Part shown: positions 33,801 to 48,800 of the stretch, piece after piece
How the letters are laid out: each line of letters starts with the position of its first letter
Numbering within the stretch: position 1 is the first letter of the stretch
From: Centropus unirufus
Lineage: Eukaryota; Chordata; Aves; Cuculiformes; Centropidae
Direction of reading: 5' to 3'
NCBI GenBank assembly: GCA_013397695.1
Contig: VYZI01000029.1
Coordinates: forward strand, 1,732,628-1,796,627
Length of the DNA: 64,000 nt
Translations under genes and position numbers: made by a program
Notes under the pieces: model-generated
Databases searched by the model: none
Seen by the model: the letters and a program-made list of their open reading frames with translations, nothing else
What the model was told of the DNA's origin: nothing

Positions 33801-36800
33801 ATTTTTTTTCTGTGAATATTCTTTTAATTGAATTTGTTTTAGTGGTAGAGATTTCCTCTCTGTGTGCTCTCTATGAGTGTTCTGGAACACCAAAAACACG
33901 ATTCCTGATAGCTACTGAAATAAAGCATGCTTTAAATGACATAAGGATTAATTTAGGGAACTTAATTCCAATAATTGAGCTTAAGAACTGGAATGCAGCA
34001 AGGTGATGGAGGTTTCCCTTCACCAGATGTTTCTGACATGTCCAATTGAGAGAAAACAAGCAACCAAGCAAAAACTCCCCTCTCCTAATCCCAGCGGAGC
34101 TTGTATTTTGAATATTGAGTATTCACCATACAGTGACACTCTTAGTCATCCTACGTGGCAATACACAGGAATATATTGGCAGCATAAAGCTTCTCCCTCC
34201 CCCACTAATGGGAATAACTTCTGCTCAGCTCTAAGAAGAAATCCCAGCTTTGAGCCATTTTTAGCACCAATAACCTTTCTATCTAGCCTTCTGCATTTGA
34301 CTTTCATCAACACTTTTTCAATTCTTTGGTAAATTTAATAGGTGATCTCAAATACTTTTCAGCAACGTGGAAGTTTAAGCTCCCAGGTAAAGCAGAGCAC
34401 ATATTAAGACTTAAACATTACAAAGACGTACACTTTCAAACAAAGCTGTTTGATACTGGTTTCTCCTTCACTTACCTGCCAAGACCTTAGTTCAGGCCCT
34501 TGGTTCTGCTTCCCCTGTTACAGCGTAGGAATGCAGCTCCAGTGCTGCTAAGGTGTTAGGGTGTCATCAACTGCTGCAGGAGAAACAACACATCCTGAAC
34601 TCTGGGGTTGGCAGGTAAAAAGCCTTTCCATCTCCTCTGACCTGTTGCTTGTCAGTCTATAGAGGGAGCACCCAGAAAAGCCAATGGGAGTTCCATATAT
34701 AGAAGGAGAATAAAAAGGGATCATCCACTTTCTGTCTTGTAATCTTTAAGTCCACACATGTAACTGCTTAGGGTCATTTTGCATTTGGTTGGAGCACAAA
34801 GTTGGGGTGAGGGAGAAGCAGGGAAGGCACAAAGCTTCTTTCTCTCCCTCCCTCCCTCCTTCCTTTGCAGACTGTAGGTAGAGCAGCATTTGCCTTCTCT
34901 GTTGGATGCAGAGGAGTGACTGTCTTTGGTTCCATGGAAAAGTAACACCATGGAAGTTAGGGAACAGCTTGTGTAGGTTGGGAATGTAACAGAGTGTTCA
35001 CCCAATTCTGTTCAATAGAGAATGAAACTAGTTGTTTTCTTTCCTCCATCACATGATGAGCAGTTAAGCTGAACTAAGATAATTTACTTGTCGGGCAGTA
35101 GGCTTATTCCGAAGTTTGGATGCAGACTCTTACTGGAAGTAGAAGGTGACTCACCTGACAGCAGTTAATCAGCACAGCTAATTTAATTTGATATCTGGGA
35201 TCAAATAGTCTTGTTTCACTCATGCAAAACTCTCAGCTGAACTTTAGAAAACCAGCATGGGCTGATAAAAATGGAATGCAAGTAATGAGTGGTAAGTAAG
35301 AAAGAGAAATAGGAAAAAGAGACAAGAAAGTCTTCACTGGACTTTTTTACCAAAGGAGTAACGTATAAGCCCTATGCATTTTGATTTTCCATAAGACTGC
35401 ATCTTAGTAAAAAGTTCAGATGGTGGGCTCAGAATGCATTGTGTATTTTCCTGTTATCTGTTCCAGAGTGACAATATGAGGTACACCCTTGGCCCTAATT
35501 CTGTCATCTCCCCATTCATAGCTGGTTAGTCAGCATTGTGAAACAGGGAAGACAGGGAAGGAAGAAGTGTTACACTTGGTTGGAACAATTTCTCAAGTTT
35601 GGGTATTGTATTTAAAGCTGTGCTAAACTTAAAATACATCTTGGCCTAAATTCTGCATCATATTTCCAGTGCCAAACACTAGTACTACGTTTCAGCTTTT
35701 ATATATCTACATCTCTCATGGCTGGAATTCCATTGGATACATTACTTTTGATACATTTTCTGGTGAAAGGAGCAATCATTTTCATACAGAAGTACATTCA
35801 GTTCAGACATGGGCTGTTTTCACTCAAGGAACTGGTTCGTGCTTGCTTATAAAAAAAATTAAACGTTTACACATTTGGGACTGCAAATCTATTATGAAAG
35901 CAACCTTTAAATAACTCTGATCACAATAACAGATTGCTACTTTGTAGCTCAAAATGACAACACTGCACTGCTATTTGCTGTGTTACTATCTTTGGTTGAA
36001 AATACCCTATCTGTTGACATTCCTCTTTGGAACTCAAGCAGTCCTTGACAGCAAAGGCACCCGGCATACCTTGAGCCGGTGTCCTTGATACATTATTCCA
36101 TCAGGGAAGCTAGCTGATTATGTCAGAAGAATTAAGCTGTATAATGTAAAACTAAACAGGGTAAAAATGACAGGATAAAGATTAACAAAATGATCTTACT
36201 TGGTTAAGGCTTTAAGAAGAGAAAATTGATGCTATGTCTTATAAAAAGTAGTTAAAGGAAAGGGAGGTGTTCTAGAGAGATAACTGATGTAAATTAACAC
36301 ATATGGTGCTATTATTATTTATTAGTTGTAGTACATCCAGCAGACACCTTTAAAATTCAGAGATGTAAATTATGATAAAAGGACACCAAACCCACTAATG
36401 CCTTAAAAATAGAGAGCTTGGGGTGTCTAAAGGCAGAATTTAAGTGGAAAGCACAAGCACCGGGGTTTTTTTTGAAGGTTTGCTCTGCCCATTTTTATGC
36501 TGATTTTATTGCTCTGGAGGGTATGGTAAAAAGTACTTCAGTAAGCTCAGGTGGCCTGACCTCAATGTGTCTTTGAAATACATCCTGTGCTCCTGACTTC
36601 TATAAAAACAATAGCTTCTTCAACTGCTGCAACAGTATTATGAAGAGTAATTTCTGTTTGCAGTGGATGTATTTATACATCCACAAAATTTATAAGTAAA
36701 AATGCTAATGACAAGGGACTACTTGAAGTATACAAATTGAAAAAAATTATCCCATTTAAGGATAAACTGGTCTGAGTTCCTAGCTGATGTGTGTTTTGGA

Positions 36801-39800
36801 AGAAGCACTGGGATTCATAAGGCCAATCTTTCTTTATTATGACTACTAATATAGCTGTTAATATTCATGTTGAGCAATTAAACAGTTGTTCTGTTAAGTA
36901 ATTACTTTCCTACATCATTATTGCAGGCCCCTCGTGCACAGTAAGGTAAAGAGGCCAAGCAAATTGGATAAAATCATCAAGAGTTGGACTAATATGAGAG
37001 CCAAACTCTCACTGACTCTTCCTCCATGTGTTTCTAGATGGTTAGCCTGCTTTTTAAAGTTGCTTGGCATCCCTGCTGCTGCACTTGCCTTCTGCCATTA
37101 AAACCTAAAATCGTTTGGAGCTTGGATGTGATCTTCCATTCTCTATATGTCTAGTACACAAATTGCTTCCCAGAGTCTGATCCTGATGGATAAGTTGCCT
37201 AAATCTGGTGAATTAGTGAATTACAGTTACCACTATGTCAAGAAAATAGGTGGGACAGGTGCAAAGATTAATATTCTGTCCATGCATTTCTAACACTGGT
37301 TACTATTCCTTCAGGCATTTTCTCACTTATATGCATTATATGCAGTGTATCAGCACAGTATTTTGCAATTACATCTGTCATTGAAGACAATCTGATAATT
37401 AAAGCCCCTTGAATTAGTGGGGTTTTTTTTCACACCTATGAAGAACATAAAGTGTAGAAATCAAACTACGACAATGTAAAATAGTGGGTAGGCTACTGGG
37501 GTGCCATTCAGAAGATCTGTGCTCAATTCATAATTCTTGGCTGAAGTTTGTAGACGATAGGTCCCGCAGGGCAATAATTACAGTTTAGGCTGAACCTGTA
37601 TATTTCACATAGTAGAGCCATGAGCCTTCTAGCCACCACTGTAATATAAAAAACTTCCTTATTCCAACCCAAAGGCCCCATGAAGTCAGTTACATTTACA
37701 TAATATAAAGGCAAAATTTTGTTTACAGATGAAAATCAGTATTCAGTTAAGAGCCTCTAGGTTATGGATGTTCTGATATGTTTCTTTCACTGATTTATCC
37801 TTTGAAATAGTATATTTCACTGACACTGCACTACTTACCCTATCCTGCTCCTAGGAATTTTTATTATCATCAAATCAAGAGATAAAATATTTTTAGGTCA
37901 TAGGTCCAAAAGTCAAGAAGGACTGTTCTGATGTTTGAGTCCAGCTGCCAGTATAAACAAGTTACAGGCAGGACTTACATAACTTAAATAATAGTGATCT
38001 AGTAGATGTAGATTACATGGAGGTTTTCTAAAAAAAACCCACAAGTCCCTGCCCCCAACAAATGCACAAGGGTTTTCAAATTCCACTAGTAAATGAGGAA
38101 AATGACCATTCACCTAAAATGTTGACAAACACAAGTTGAATTTACCAAACAAATTCAGTTAGGAAATATTTTTCAGGGCCATTTGGAGGAGAAAAAACCC
38201 TCCTTTAGATAAGGTTAGTGCACTCATTCAGGATTTGAAACACCCTTCTGTGGGGTAGATGTCTTTCAAGCTGTTTTGCTGAAGCTGTTCCACTTTGGTA
38301 AAAATAAGAGAATAATGATGCCACAAGACAGAAACAAGAGACTTTGAACTTAATGGCAAATCATTGTGTAACAAATACTTAAATATTTTATGTAAAGTAC
38401 AATATTGTATATAGCATCAAGGGGAGAGCCTGAAAACAAGATAGTAGGATTAGTGCATTTTCCTGAACTGAGGGGAAGACTTTGTTAAGTCTGAGACAAA
38501 AGAGGGGCATCAACTCTAGGTCTTGCCCCAGCTGGGTAAAATAGCTTCACTCCAACACAAAATGGTAGTGGCCATGCCTGTCTCCAAACTCTTTGATTCT
38601 TTGAATTTCATTATAAATAAAACACGCTATATGAACAAAAACATATTTTTCCTGGTTTTAATTTTCATGTAGAAAAGTGCAATATAGTTTTAATTTTTTT
38701 ATTGTTATTCAGTCTAATCAGAGTGTCTTCTGTACTGTGGCTCAAGAGACAGTCATTGACAAATCAATTGTTTGCACAGCTCTGCCCACAAGTTCACTCC
38801 TACAGGCAATGGAACACACAACTATCCAGGGATTCTTTAATTTCTTTTATGAAAGTGAAGACAAATTTTTTTCTGGCACCCTGTTTTTCTGATAGCTGGA
38901 AGATTTAGGATGACAGCAGTGAAAACCAGTCAGGGATGTGTTTATGAACAGAGCAACGTGATGATTTTTCTATATTGTACAAAGCAATAATAATGAAAAA
39001 CAGCTGCATTATCCTGATCTGTTTATAAAGAAGAACGTTAATGTCAAAATCACTTAAGAGTCTAGCCAGCGATATTCTGTCTTCCTTTTAATGGCAAAAA
39101 ATAGGGATCCAAGAGAATGAAATTTTACATGAACAATACTATCCTTTTTTCAGATGCGAAAAGGATAAAAAACATGCTTTTATAAAAGGCAGGAAAAGTG
39201 TTTACTTATATTAAAATAAATTAGTATCGACCACAAATGATGGAGATTGTGTTGAATAGACTACAGGGAAGCAGCCTGTTGGGGAAGAGCCAATAATTAC
39301 CATAAGGCTATAATCAGCCTAGTTGGCAGTGTCCACTGAAACTATAAACTCCTTTCAAAAAGCTCAGGTACCTGTGGTGCTAAGTTTCCTGAGTGCCAGA
39401 TTTACATTTGCCTTAGGTGAAAAGATGGTGCAAGAAACATGTATAATCCAAATTGTTTTTAAATGAAACAAACAAACAAGCATAGACTCTACCTTGGACT
39501 CAGCTGTTTCTAAATGAAACAAAATATGTTTGCAAGTAGAATTTATATACCTGAGCTTTAATTCTGCAGGCTTGAATCTCCCCCAAACAAATATCTTGTT
39601 TTTTTTCTGTTTTTTAATTAATTCATGTATGCGTGCAGGGCTAGCACCCCAGAGATTTTTTTATTACAGCTTATTTTCTCTCCAATTTCAAAGCTTCAGA
39701 TGGGGGGAGAAATGTGTAGTCACAAACCTCTTTGATCAGCTTACACTGTGGTCTCAGAATTTTGACCTGTAAATATACAAGTCACAGGAATAACTGGCCT

Positions 39801-42800
39801 TTTTTTTCTTTTCCTTCTCATAGGTCTCAAAAGGTAAAACGGAACAAATTATAAAAGCAGAGGTTTATATCTTTCAGTGGATGGTAAACATTAAATTTCT
39901 TATTTTCCAGTTTTCCTTGGGAGCATTTTTCACCCTTAATTCATTTTCTTGAATGTAGCCTGGTATGCTTAATTTTTCTTCCCTTTTTTCCACCTCTTTA
40001 TTTGAAGAGTACGCAACTGAGAAACAGTCAGTAACAGACAGCTGGACACTTGTGGGTGCCACGAACATGCTTTCAACGGAAAAGCTTAGTGTTTGCTCAG
40101 GTGCAAGTGATAGTAAATGCAGGCAGACTTCTGGATTCCATGGGCACCTTTCTGCATACCATGAAACTGGTGGGCTAAGGGGGAGCTTAAGGTGGAAGCC
40201 TTCTGGTCTGATTTTTGCTACCCAGGAAGTGTGCAGAACCTATTTCACAGGCCCTTCCACTGGGGGTTATAGAGAATGCAACTGAATGGAACCAGGTTTG
40301 TGTTCTGCACAAAACTGACAGTTTGATAATTTAGTTCTGAATTGGATTTTCTACAATTTGTGGAAAAATTTAAGATTAATGAAACATAATTTGTTTTGAT
40401 AGTTTAAAAAATAATCATTAGATTTTAAAATTAAATAATCATCTTGGTTTCGTTCATTGTTAGTAATTGTTACTCTGACTAGTCTTCTATTAGCAATTCT
40501 AGTTTTTGTAATTAAATAATGGATTTAAATGGAATATTGTGTTTAACTATAAAAAATTTTTGTAAACCATCATTGGCCTTGTAGATATTTTCCTTAGTAA
40601 GCTTTCTGATTGTAAGAAAAGAAATTTCCTGATTAGAAAACAGGTCATCAGGAAACCTAGCAGCTATAACTCTTAACTTCATAATACCTGCAGTTTATAA
40701 GAACTTCATCTACGAGAGTCCTGCAAACAGTTAGAAGCCCCACCTTTCACTCAGAATCACACTTATACTCAGGACTATGGAGAGAAGCTTGAAGAGCAGT
40801 GCCTTAAAGCATCAAAATCCTCAAGCACAGCTAAACCTGCGTATACTTTATGGGTTATTTTGAAGTATCCTTGCTCCCCTAACCCAGTCCTGAGATTTCT
40901 AGAAGAGTGGCATTGACAGTATGGGTGCACAGTGTGTGGGTATGTGAACAGAGATGTGGTCAAAACCTGCTGTGCCTACACACAAGCATCTCGGCCTGCT
41001 CACTGCCGTGTTTCTGACACCCACCCTGTACCAGCAATCCAGGGGGGACTGAAGGAACTGCAGACAATTCTCCTGCCTTTGGTAAACAGTGCTGCTCTTG
41101 AGGTGCTATGTAGCCTTTTCTGTGTGAAGCTTTTAGTCCTGTGAGATATTTGAGAGTTTAGAAGGAGATACATATAAAACCACAATGGATTAAGAAGGTC
41201 CTACCTTTCTTCCTCATGAAAATTTGGACTTAAGGTCCCTGAATGCTTTTGTTCAAAGGCTTATGCTAAGGCCACTCTAACACTGTTCAGAATTATGAGC
41301 TCCCCCATGAAAAATAAGAAACTTGACAATTTATCTAAGTTTGTATTTTTTTTCTGTATTTTGAAAGTCAGAGGGAGGACAAGCTGCATTTCTTACTGCT
41401 TTTCGGTGCTTTCTAAATACTGGGCTGGATTCAGCATAATTGGCCAAAGTAATTACAGCTTCAACTATAAACCATAAAGGAGAAAGGAGATTGGTAGAAA
41501 TGCAGGCTTAAGATATCTGGAGCATCTCAGGCTATTAAGGTCTAGTCAGTTAAGATATTTATCTCTGTCCCCATGGTCTTATATATATTGTGCTATTCCT
41601 CAGCTTGAGTAAAAGCAGAACCGAACCCAAGTGATCTAGTGCTTAAGAGCATAATCATCTCTTTGTTAATGGGGAGTCTTGACCAAGATTTTGGAGTTTA
41701 TGTAAGATCATTATGTAAGGTTATTAAATTGCATCCCACATGCCACTGTGAAGGTATATTATCCTTACTGAAATAAGAATGATAAGCTAAAGTAATTTAT
41801 AGAGGGATGTGCACAGTAAAACAAGTACCTAAAAAGATTTTAGCACATCTGCAGTATTCCACTCTATTCCCTTTCCTGTATATTTGACAAGTTAAAATGG
41901 AATAAATCTAAAATCTAGTAACCTCTTCTGTTCATAAGGGACAGTCTGACTAGCAGTCTCTTTTTAAAGCCATGAGTTATATTCTCCTGCTGTATTTTCC
42001 ATAAAAGCTGAATTCAGTATACACTTGGCAGACAAGCTTTCAAAGTTGTCCAGACTCTCCATTTTTGCTTTGGACCCCACGAAGAATTTGAAAGAAAAGC
42101 CTCGCAGAATCAAAAATCCACATGTTGATCTATCTTCCATCATAGATTGGTATTTCCAATGTTATCTTGGATGTATTTTTCCCCGATTCTTTTGAGTTTT
42201 AGAAAAAAGTAGATTGTTAGTGTAAAAAATAACCTGCTTGAAATCCGCTGAAAAAAAGGACCCATAAATATATCCAGAAATGTTTTGCAGACGTTTAAGA
42301 TCTGAGTTTAGTCTTTGCCATGTCAAAGAGAATCACAGAATGGTTGAGGTTGAAGAGGCAATACTCTGGAGGTCGTCTGTTCCTCTTCCCCTGCACAAGC
42401 AGAGTCACCTAGAGTAGGCTGCCTAGGATCACATCCAGATGGGGTCTGAATATCTCCAAAGATGGAGACTCCACAGTCTCATTGGGCAACTTGTGCCAGT
42501 GTTCCGTCACCCGCACAGGAAGGGAGTGTTTCCTGACCTTCAGAGTGATCTTTCAGCTCACTCAGTTGTGTTTCAGTTTGTGCCCATTGCCTGTGGGCAC
42601 AACTGAGAAGAGCCTGTCTCTGTCTTGTTGCATCATTCCTTGAGGTATTTATACTCATTGACAAGATCCCCCTGCAATTTCACTTCTCCAGGTGGAACAG
42701 TCCAAGCTTTCTCAGCCTTTTCTCATAAGAGAGAAAGTCCCTTCATCATACTTGTGTTTCTTTGCTGGACTCTCTCCAGTATGTTTATGTCTCTAATGTA

Positions 42801-45800
42801 GAGTCCAGAACAGGACATAGTAGTCCAGGAGTGACCACCAGTGCCACAATCAACCCACTCACGAGAATCATATTTAAGAAAGACAGCAACTGAAGAATAT
42901 TTTTAGAGGCTGTTAAAAAAATCTAATGATATTTACATTTCATGAGGATATCAGGGTAAAGGAGGGAAATGCTGTCAAGGTCAATATAGGTTAACAGGTA
43001 CCTACGAGGAGACCGGGCTTTTTAATGGACATTCTTGATAAACTTGCTTTCCTCCTCTTGTTCTTGTGCCACTGAAATAAACTACCTAGCTACAGATATT
43101 GCAGCTCAGCAGGCATCCAAAGGCAGATGGAAACTACTAGTGTTCACTGGACCTGAACTTCTGAATTAAAGGGCAGTATATCCCTCAAAATTAGACTCGC
43201 ACTCAGAAAAAGTTGTAACTCTGCAAGAAAGAACTAGTGATTTTAGGCAATCTAAGTTTCCTGAGGTCTCTTTTTCCTTAGATGTGTTTTCTTCTTCTGA
43301 AAATTTCTGAGAAAATATGCTTTCTGCTGGATTTTACTTCAAAGATGTTTTGCATAATGATAGCCACATCAGATGCTGTTACAACTTTTTGGAAAGTTTT
43401 AGTCCCTTCTAGAGTAAATTTCTAACATTTTTATTCTCAAATACAGAATGTAAGCTCTGTGCAGGGAAGAAATCCATGGCTTGCTAAATTTCACTTGAGA
43501 ATGATTCCTAGTAGAGTTACTCTAGCTTTGTTTTATTACTGTAGAGCTAGTTTCTGCTTTAGGCAAGATTCAACTCAAGGGTGTATTTCTCTTGTCAGAT
43601 CACCTAACAGTTCACTAGTCTGGCTGTCAGCTTTATTCTTTCCTTCAGAATAATATTACCATTCATATTCTGTCTTGTACAATGGATACATATAATTACT
43701 AGACAAACCACAGTGTCCTTAGTCCTGGCTACATCTGTTTTTCAAGGAATTCCTGCATTTTTTAAGGCAATTAAAATCGGCAGTTGTCTAGTGTTCAAAG
43801 AAATAGAAATTGTATTCTTTGAAAGTGTAACTGAAAAAAACAAGCAATCCTAAGGTCTCAATACTTATAAATGGACCTAGTCTCAGTATTTGCAGTGGTT
43901 TTTTTTTTCATTATACTTGGTTTTCAAATATGAAAATAGCAGCAACACTAAAGAATTGAACTTGATTAGGGCCCCCCTTTGGTTCCATAGTTTCCAAATG
44001 AGAAAAGATGCCTTGGAACATTCAAGGCTAAATTGACATTTTTTCTTTTCATAACTTGTTGGAAATTTATTCAGGTAAAACAGGCTATATGTTTTTGTAA
44101 AGTATGATCCCTAACATATTTGTGAACAACATATTGTATGGAGTTAGCACAGAACAAACTGTTTATGCTTGTCCACATTACAATCTAATAAGATGGGGAA
44201 TCTTCCACGTAACGCCTGTCAACTAACAAACAGGACTGAGAACTGCTGTGCCAGATTTTCTGCTAGACAAGGCCCTGAGCTGGGAAGCTCTTTCAGCATG
44301 GATATCAACAGGAACTGAAGCTATCCATTGCTCCTTAACAGATGCTAAGCATCTGCTGGTATGAAGCCCTCCATCAGTTACTTCAGAAGAACTGAGTTAT
44401 CTATCTAGATAAATATATATTGCCTTTCTGCTTCCCATAATGAATATCTGACCCACTTTTCTAGTTATATTGTAAGCGTTATCCACTAGGGGTGCAGGAC
44501 TCGTTTCCATGATTCATTCTCTTGTTTTGTCTCTTAAAAGTGCTAGACATATATTCCTGTTTTAACTGACATTTTAAACCGATTCAGAATGATACATGGC
44601 TAAAAATTAAATCTTTGTAAGATGGAAGTTTTGCTGCTAAAAGATTTAAGTAGCCTATTTTTTCCCCTTTTGGCTTGGAACTATAGGCTGCATTTATTTT
44701 TGCAGATAAAATATACCGGGAAAGTTCTCTGTCCCTGAGTATGACTGGCACCATGTAGCCCCAGCCTACAAGGTCCAAACCCGAAACACTGTTTATGCAC
44801 CTGCAACAGCTCAGTACCTGGACTGCGCACTTTGACACTGGCCAAAACTCTGCCAGGGAGTTTTACAATGCAATTTAACTGTATGGTTGGCTGGTTGAGC
44901 CCATAATGGGCCTTGCCTCTGCTTAGTTTACTAGTAGAGATACAGGTAGAATGTTTAATTGGGATAAGACTTTGTTGGTGTTGGCTTTACATGTTAAATA
45001 TTTAAGTTTTTAATATAATCCCAAATGAACAAAGGAGGATTTGCAAGTCCACCTTGGTGCCTTTAAAATGAAGTAATCTATCAATATGCCTTTCTTCAGC
45101 TTATATTATGATCTCAGATCCATTTTGATCTTTCACACACTTCTTTTCTGTGGTTTTCCACAGGTTTTCCTGAGTTAAAGCATCTCTGTAAAAATAAATA
45201 ACTGTCAAATTTTCAATAAGGGAAAAAAAAAAGCATCCCAAACACTATCAGGGGAGATTTCAAAGGCTCCAAACTCCTAAAGGCTGAAAACAGTGTAAAC
45301 TGGGCTCAGGAATTCTCAGCACTCTTAGTTTTCTGTTTTTTCTTTTTCCACAGCAACAGTCAAGCTGTGCACTGGTGGCAGAAAATCTGTCATGACAATA
45401 TGAATCTTCCTTGAGCCACTGTTTCACAGAGATCAAGCTGAATAGCATTTTGGCACAGGCAGATGGGAAACGGGCATGAGTGGTGAGGGAGAGCCAAGAT
45501 GCTGATGCTCTGAAGCAATACATCTCTTAAACAGCCTCTGAGGAGACATCAAGCAGCTTTACCCCACTGGAGGTGATTCTGCTGTCGCTTTCTCTCCCTC
45601 CAGCCTCCTCAAGAGCAGCTGTCCCTGAATACACTCTGTGAGCTATGCCAGGGCAGAATCAAGATCATTTTCTAAAGTTAACTAGATTTAGTCTGTTATC
45701 TCCTTCTAAGGAGCTACTGGAGCATCTTGTGCATGACTGAATTAGAATGAGCCTTGTGTAATTCCAAATCCCCTCTTAGTATGTATTTATTCTTCAATTT

Positions 45801-48800
45801 AGGAGGATTGAGGTTTGATTATTTTTTTTATATTTGCATTCCAATTTTCTTTACAAAATCGTTTCCTTGAAATAGGACTACTTTCTGCAGTTAGATTTAG
45901 AAGGGTTTCTCATCTTAGCAATATTATACACATAGGAGTCTATACATTTGGTTTGAGAAGCTGTGGAAGTATTTATTAAAAAATTGCTAATATATTATGT
46001 TTATGTTCTACCTGTTCTCTAACCTGCTTGTGTTATCACAGATTGGTAAAAATGTCAGTAAATTCATGAACCTCTATCAGTTACTTGAAATGAACTTTCA
46101 GATTTTAAAATATTAAGGATGAAATCCTGATACTAGGAAAGCTTGGCCAAGAGAGCCCAGCACTGGTTATGATGTCAATGAAGATTCTACCACTGGCTTG
46201 TGATCAGTTAACAGATTGACTGCACAAGAAGCTATTATTCAATCTTAAATATTAGACTTTTATTTTATTGTGGGGAGAAAAAAATTTACCTCATACCTTT
46301 GAAAACCGAAACATTTACCAATTGACTTGGAGTTTGGCTCAATTGATAGTGTAAAAGGTATTTTCAAACAAGAGTTCCTTGTTGAAAATAAATTTAAAAT
46401 GTTTTATATATGATGAACATCTGCATAGAGTCTTGCATAACTTTGAGCCTATACCATGATTTCAAGGTAGGCAAGCAACATCTTACTGACGATCCCTTTG
46501 CAAACGTGCACTGTGCATCTTACAATGTCCTAGAAAAGTGCATGATTTTGATTTACTTTGCATGTACCAGGAGGCAATGACCAGCACCAAAGCCACTTCT
46601 TTTTGGCATATGACCCCTTGCTGCTCTGGGAGCTGGTGGCTCACAATTCCCACCCGTGCTCCAAGGCTGCAAAAGACTTTTTGCTTTGGAGGTAGGTGGC
46701 AAGGGACTGAAAATAAGAAAGCAAAAAGATGAAAGGTGCTGGATGAGCTTGGAAATAGGGATTTGATGGGGAGAGATGAAAGTAACTTGATTATTTTGGC
46801 TCCACAGTGACCATGGTAGGCTCTCATGAGATGCAATGGGTTAATTTTAAGCTGCCTTTAGTTATTTTACATTAAATTCTGTTTTTTAAAAAAATTATTT
46901 GTGTAGTCCTTTTGGTTTCCTGGTCACATTCTGATGTCCTGAATTCACATCTTTAGAAATAGATGCGGAAATAAATTAGGGAATAGTTTCCTGCAGTTAG
47001 TATCCCTGAGACCTCATCTATCATACTTCTGCACCTTTCATTTATGTAAAAGAAATGTTCTCTCCTCTTTTGAATGGTAACTTTTCATATCTGTTTCAAA
47101 GCTGCCTTTTACTCACCATCTTTGGAGCCTGGGGATAAACCCTGTGTTGAATCATACCTGAGGTACAGCTGTGTTCTGGCTCAAGGAGAGAGCAGCCTTC
47201 CAGGAATTATTAGGCTAATACTAACAATCTGGTCCAGTGTTACTGGAAGGGCACAATCCCAGAGGTTGGAGTCATGCCCTGGGAGAGCTGTGCAAATGAG
47301 TGTGCACATAGCCACCTGTCTCAGCCTATCCTGAGGACCTAAACATCCATAAAACTCCCTGTCTGAATTATAAAGCATAGCGAGTCTACAAAATATTGAA
47401 CCATTAGGAAGGCTTGCTTCTGTCTGATTTTTTTACTGTAATGATCCTTCCTTTCATTTAGTTGAAAGGGAAAAGAAATGCTTTATTTGGGTATTATTTA
47501 ATAAGTACTGTTAACATAACTTACGAAAGTATGAAAAAAAACACTTGACAAGCTATTTATTTTTAGAGTGTCTTCTGCTTGTTTTTCCAAATGCTAAGAA
47601 TTTATATTTCTTATTTTAAGTAGCTCAGAGAACCTTGAAAGGCTCATTTCTGAGGACTAAGTATTTAAATCCTTACCCCGCACTCACCCCATGGTGCATT
47701 CCAGTGACAACGGGAATGTCGACCAGGCAGCTTTCTCTCATGACCTCAGCACTGAGAACATGTGACCTTATTACAAGGTGATTTAAGATTGAGTTCTCAG
47801 CATATTGCATTCAGTAGCAGGTGTGACAGGTCATATAATGGATTTTATCCAGCTTTAAGTTCTACCTGTCAGAAGAACTCGTACTCCTTTCTTAGGAAAG
47901 CACCAGTGCTGTCAATTGTCAAGCACCAATTGCATTGTGATGACCCAGGACAAAGATAGTACTGTCCCACAGATGCACAAAGCATGAGCTTCTGTGCTAG
48001 GTAAGCCTCCTATCTCTCAGAATAAATTATTCTTCAGCAAAGAGAAGGAAGGTTTTCATTTTTGACCTCTGCAACAGTAAATGTTAAAAATGTAAAGTCC
48101 TGTGATGTTTTGAAGCATAAAAAGGCTCAGAATAGAATATCCTTTCTCATTAAATATTTTTTAAAAATATTGCCTTCTATTTCAGTAACTGCATTAAAGT
48201 ACAATATTTCCTAATGCACTTCTCCATATTTGCTTTTCTGACATGTGAGGTTTTGAAAAGGTAAAACACAGAAAATGGAATATATCTTTCAGACATGTTG
48301 TCCTGTGTGTTCAGGGAGGAAAAGAAGAACTAAAAAATTAGGTTTGTGAAAAAAATAAAACTGCATGCCAAAAAATTTTTCAAGATAAGTGCATTTGTCT
48401 CAAAGACAGCTTTTCTTTTCTTGCTTAAAGCTTTAACAAAATGCTGGAGCCTGGTGGACTCTTGTTGTCAGAGGCCCACTTCTATTCTACTCTTAGTAGT
48501 AAAGTTCTGCTCCAGACAGCTATGGGCAGCAGACTATGGATTGTGTTTTCAACATATTTCAGAACATGTGGCTAAAATTTATTGCATTATATTGGTTTTG
48601 TTTCCATCCTTTCTTTGTTTCCCTATTCTCCAGACCTTTTACCACAATTAAATAAGATGAGGCAGCCATGACTTTGATCCTTAGAAATTATTTTATGTAG
48701 AGTCATGTAAAGCTTAGATACAATTTTGTGATGGCAAACTAATGTGGAATAGGCTAGAAAAAAATTATTAATCTAAAAGTACTAGAGAAGCAGGAACTGC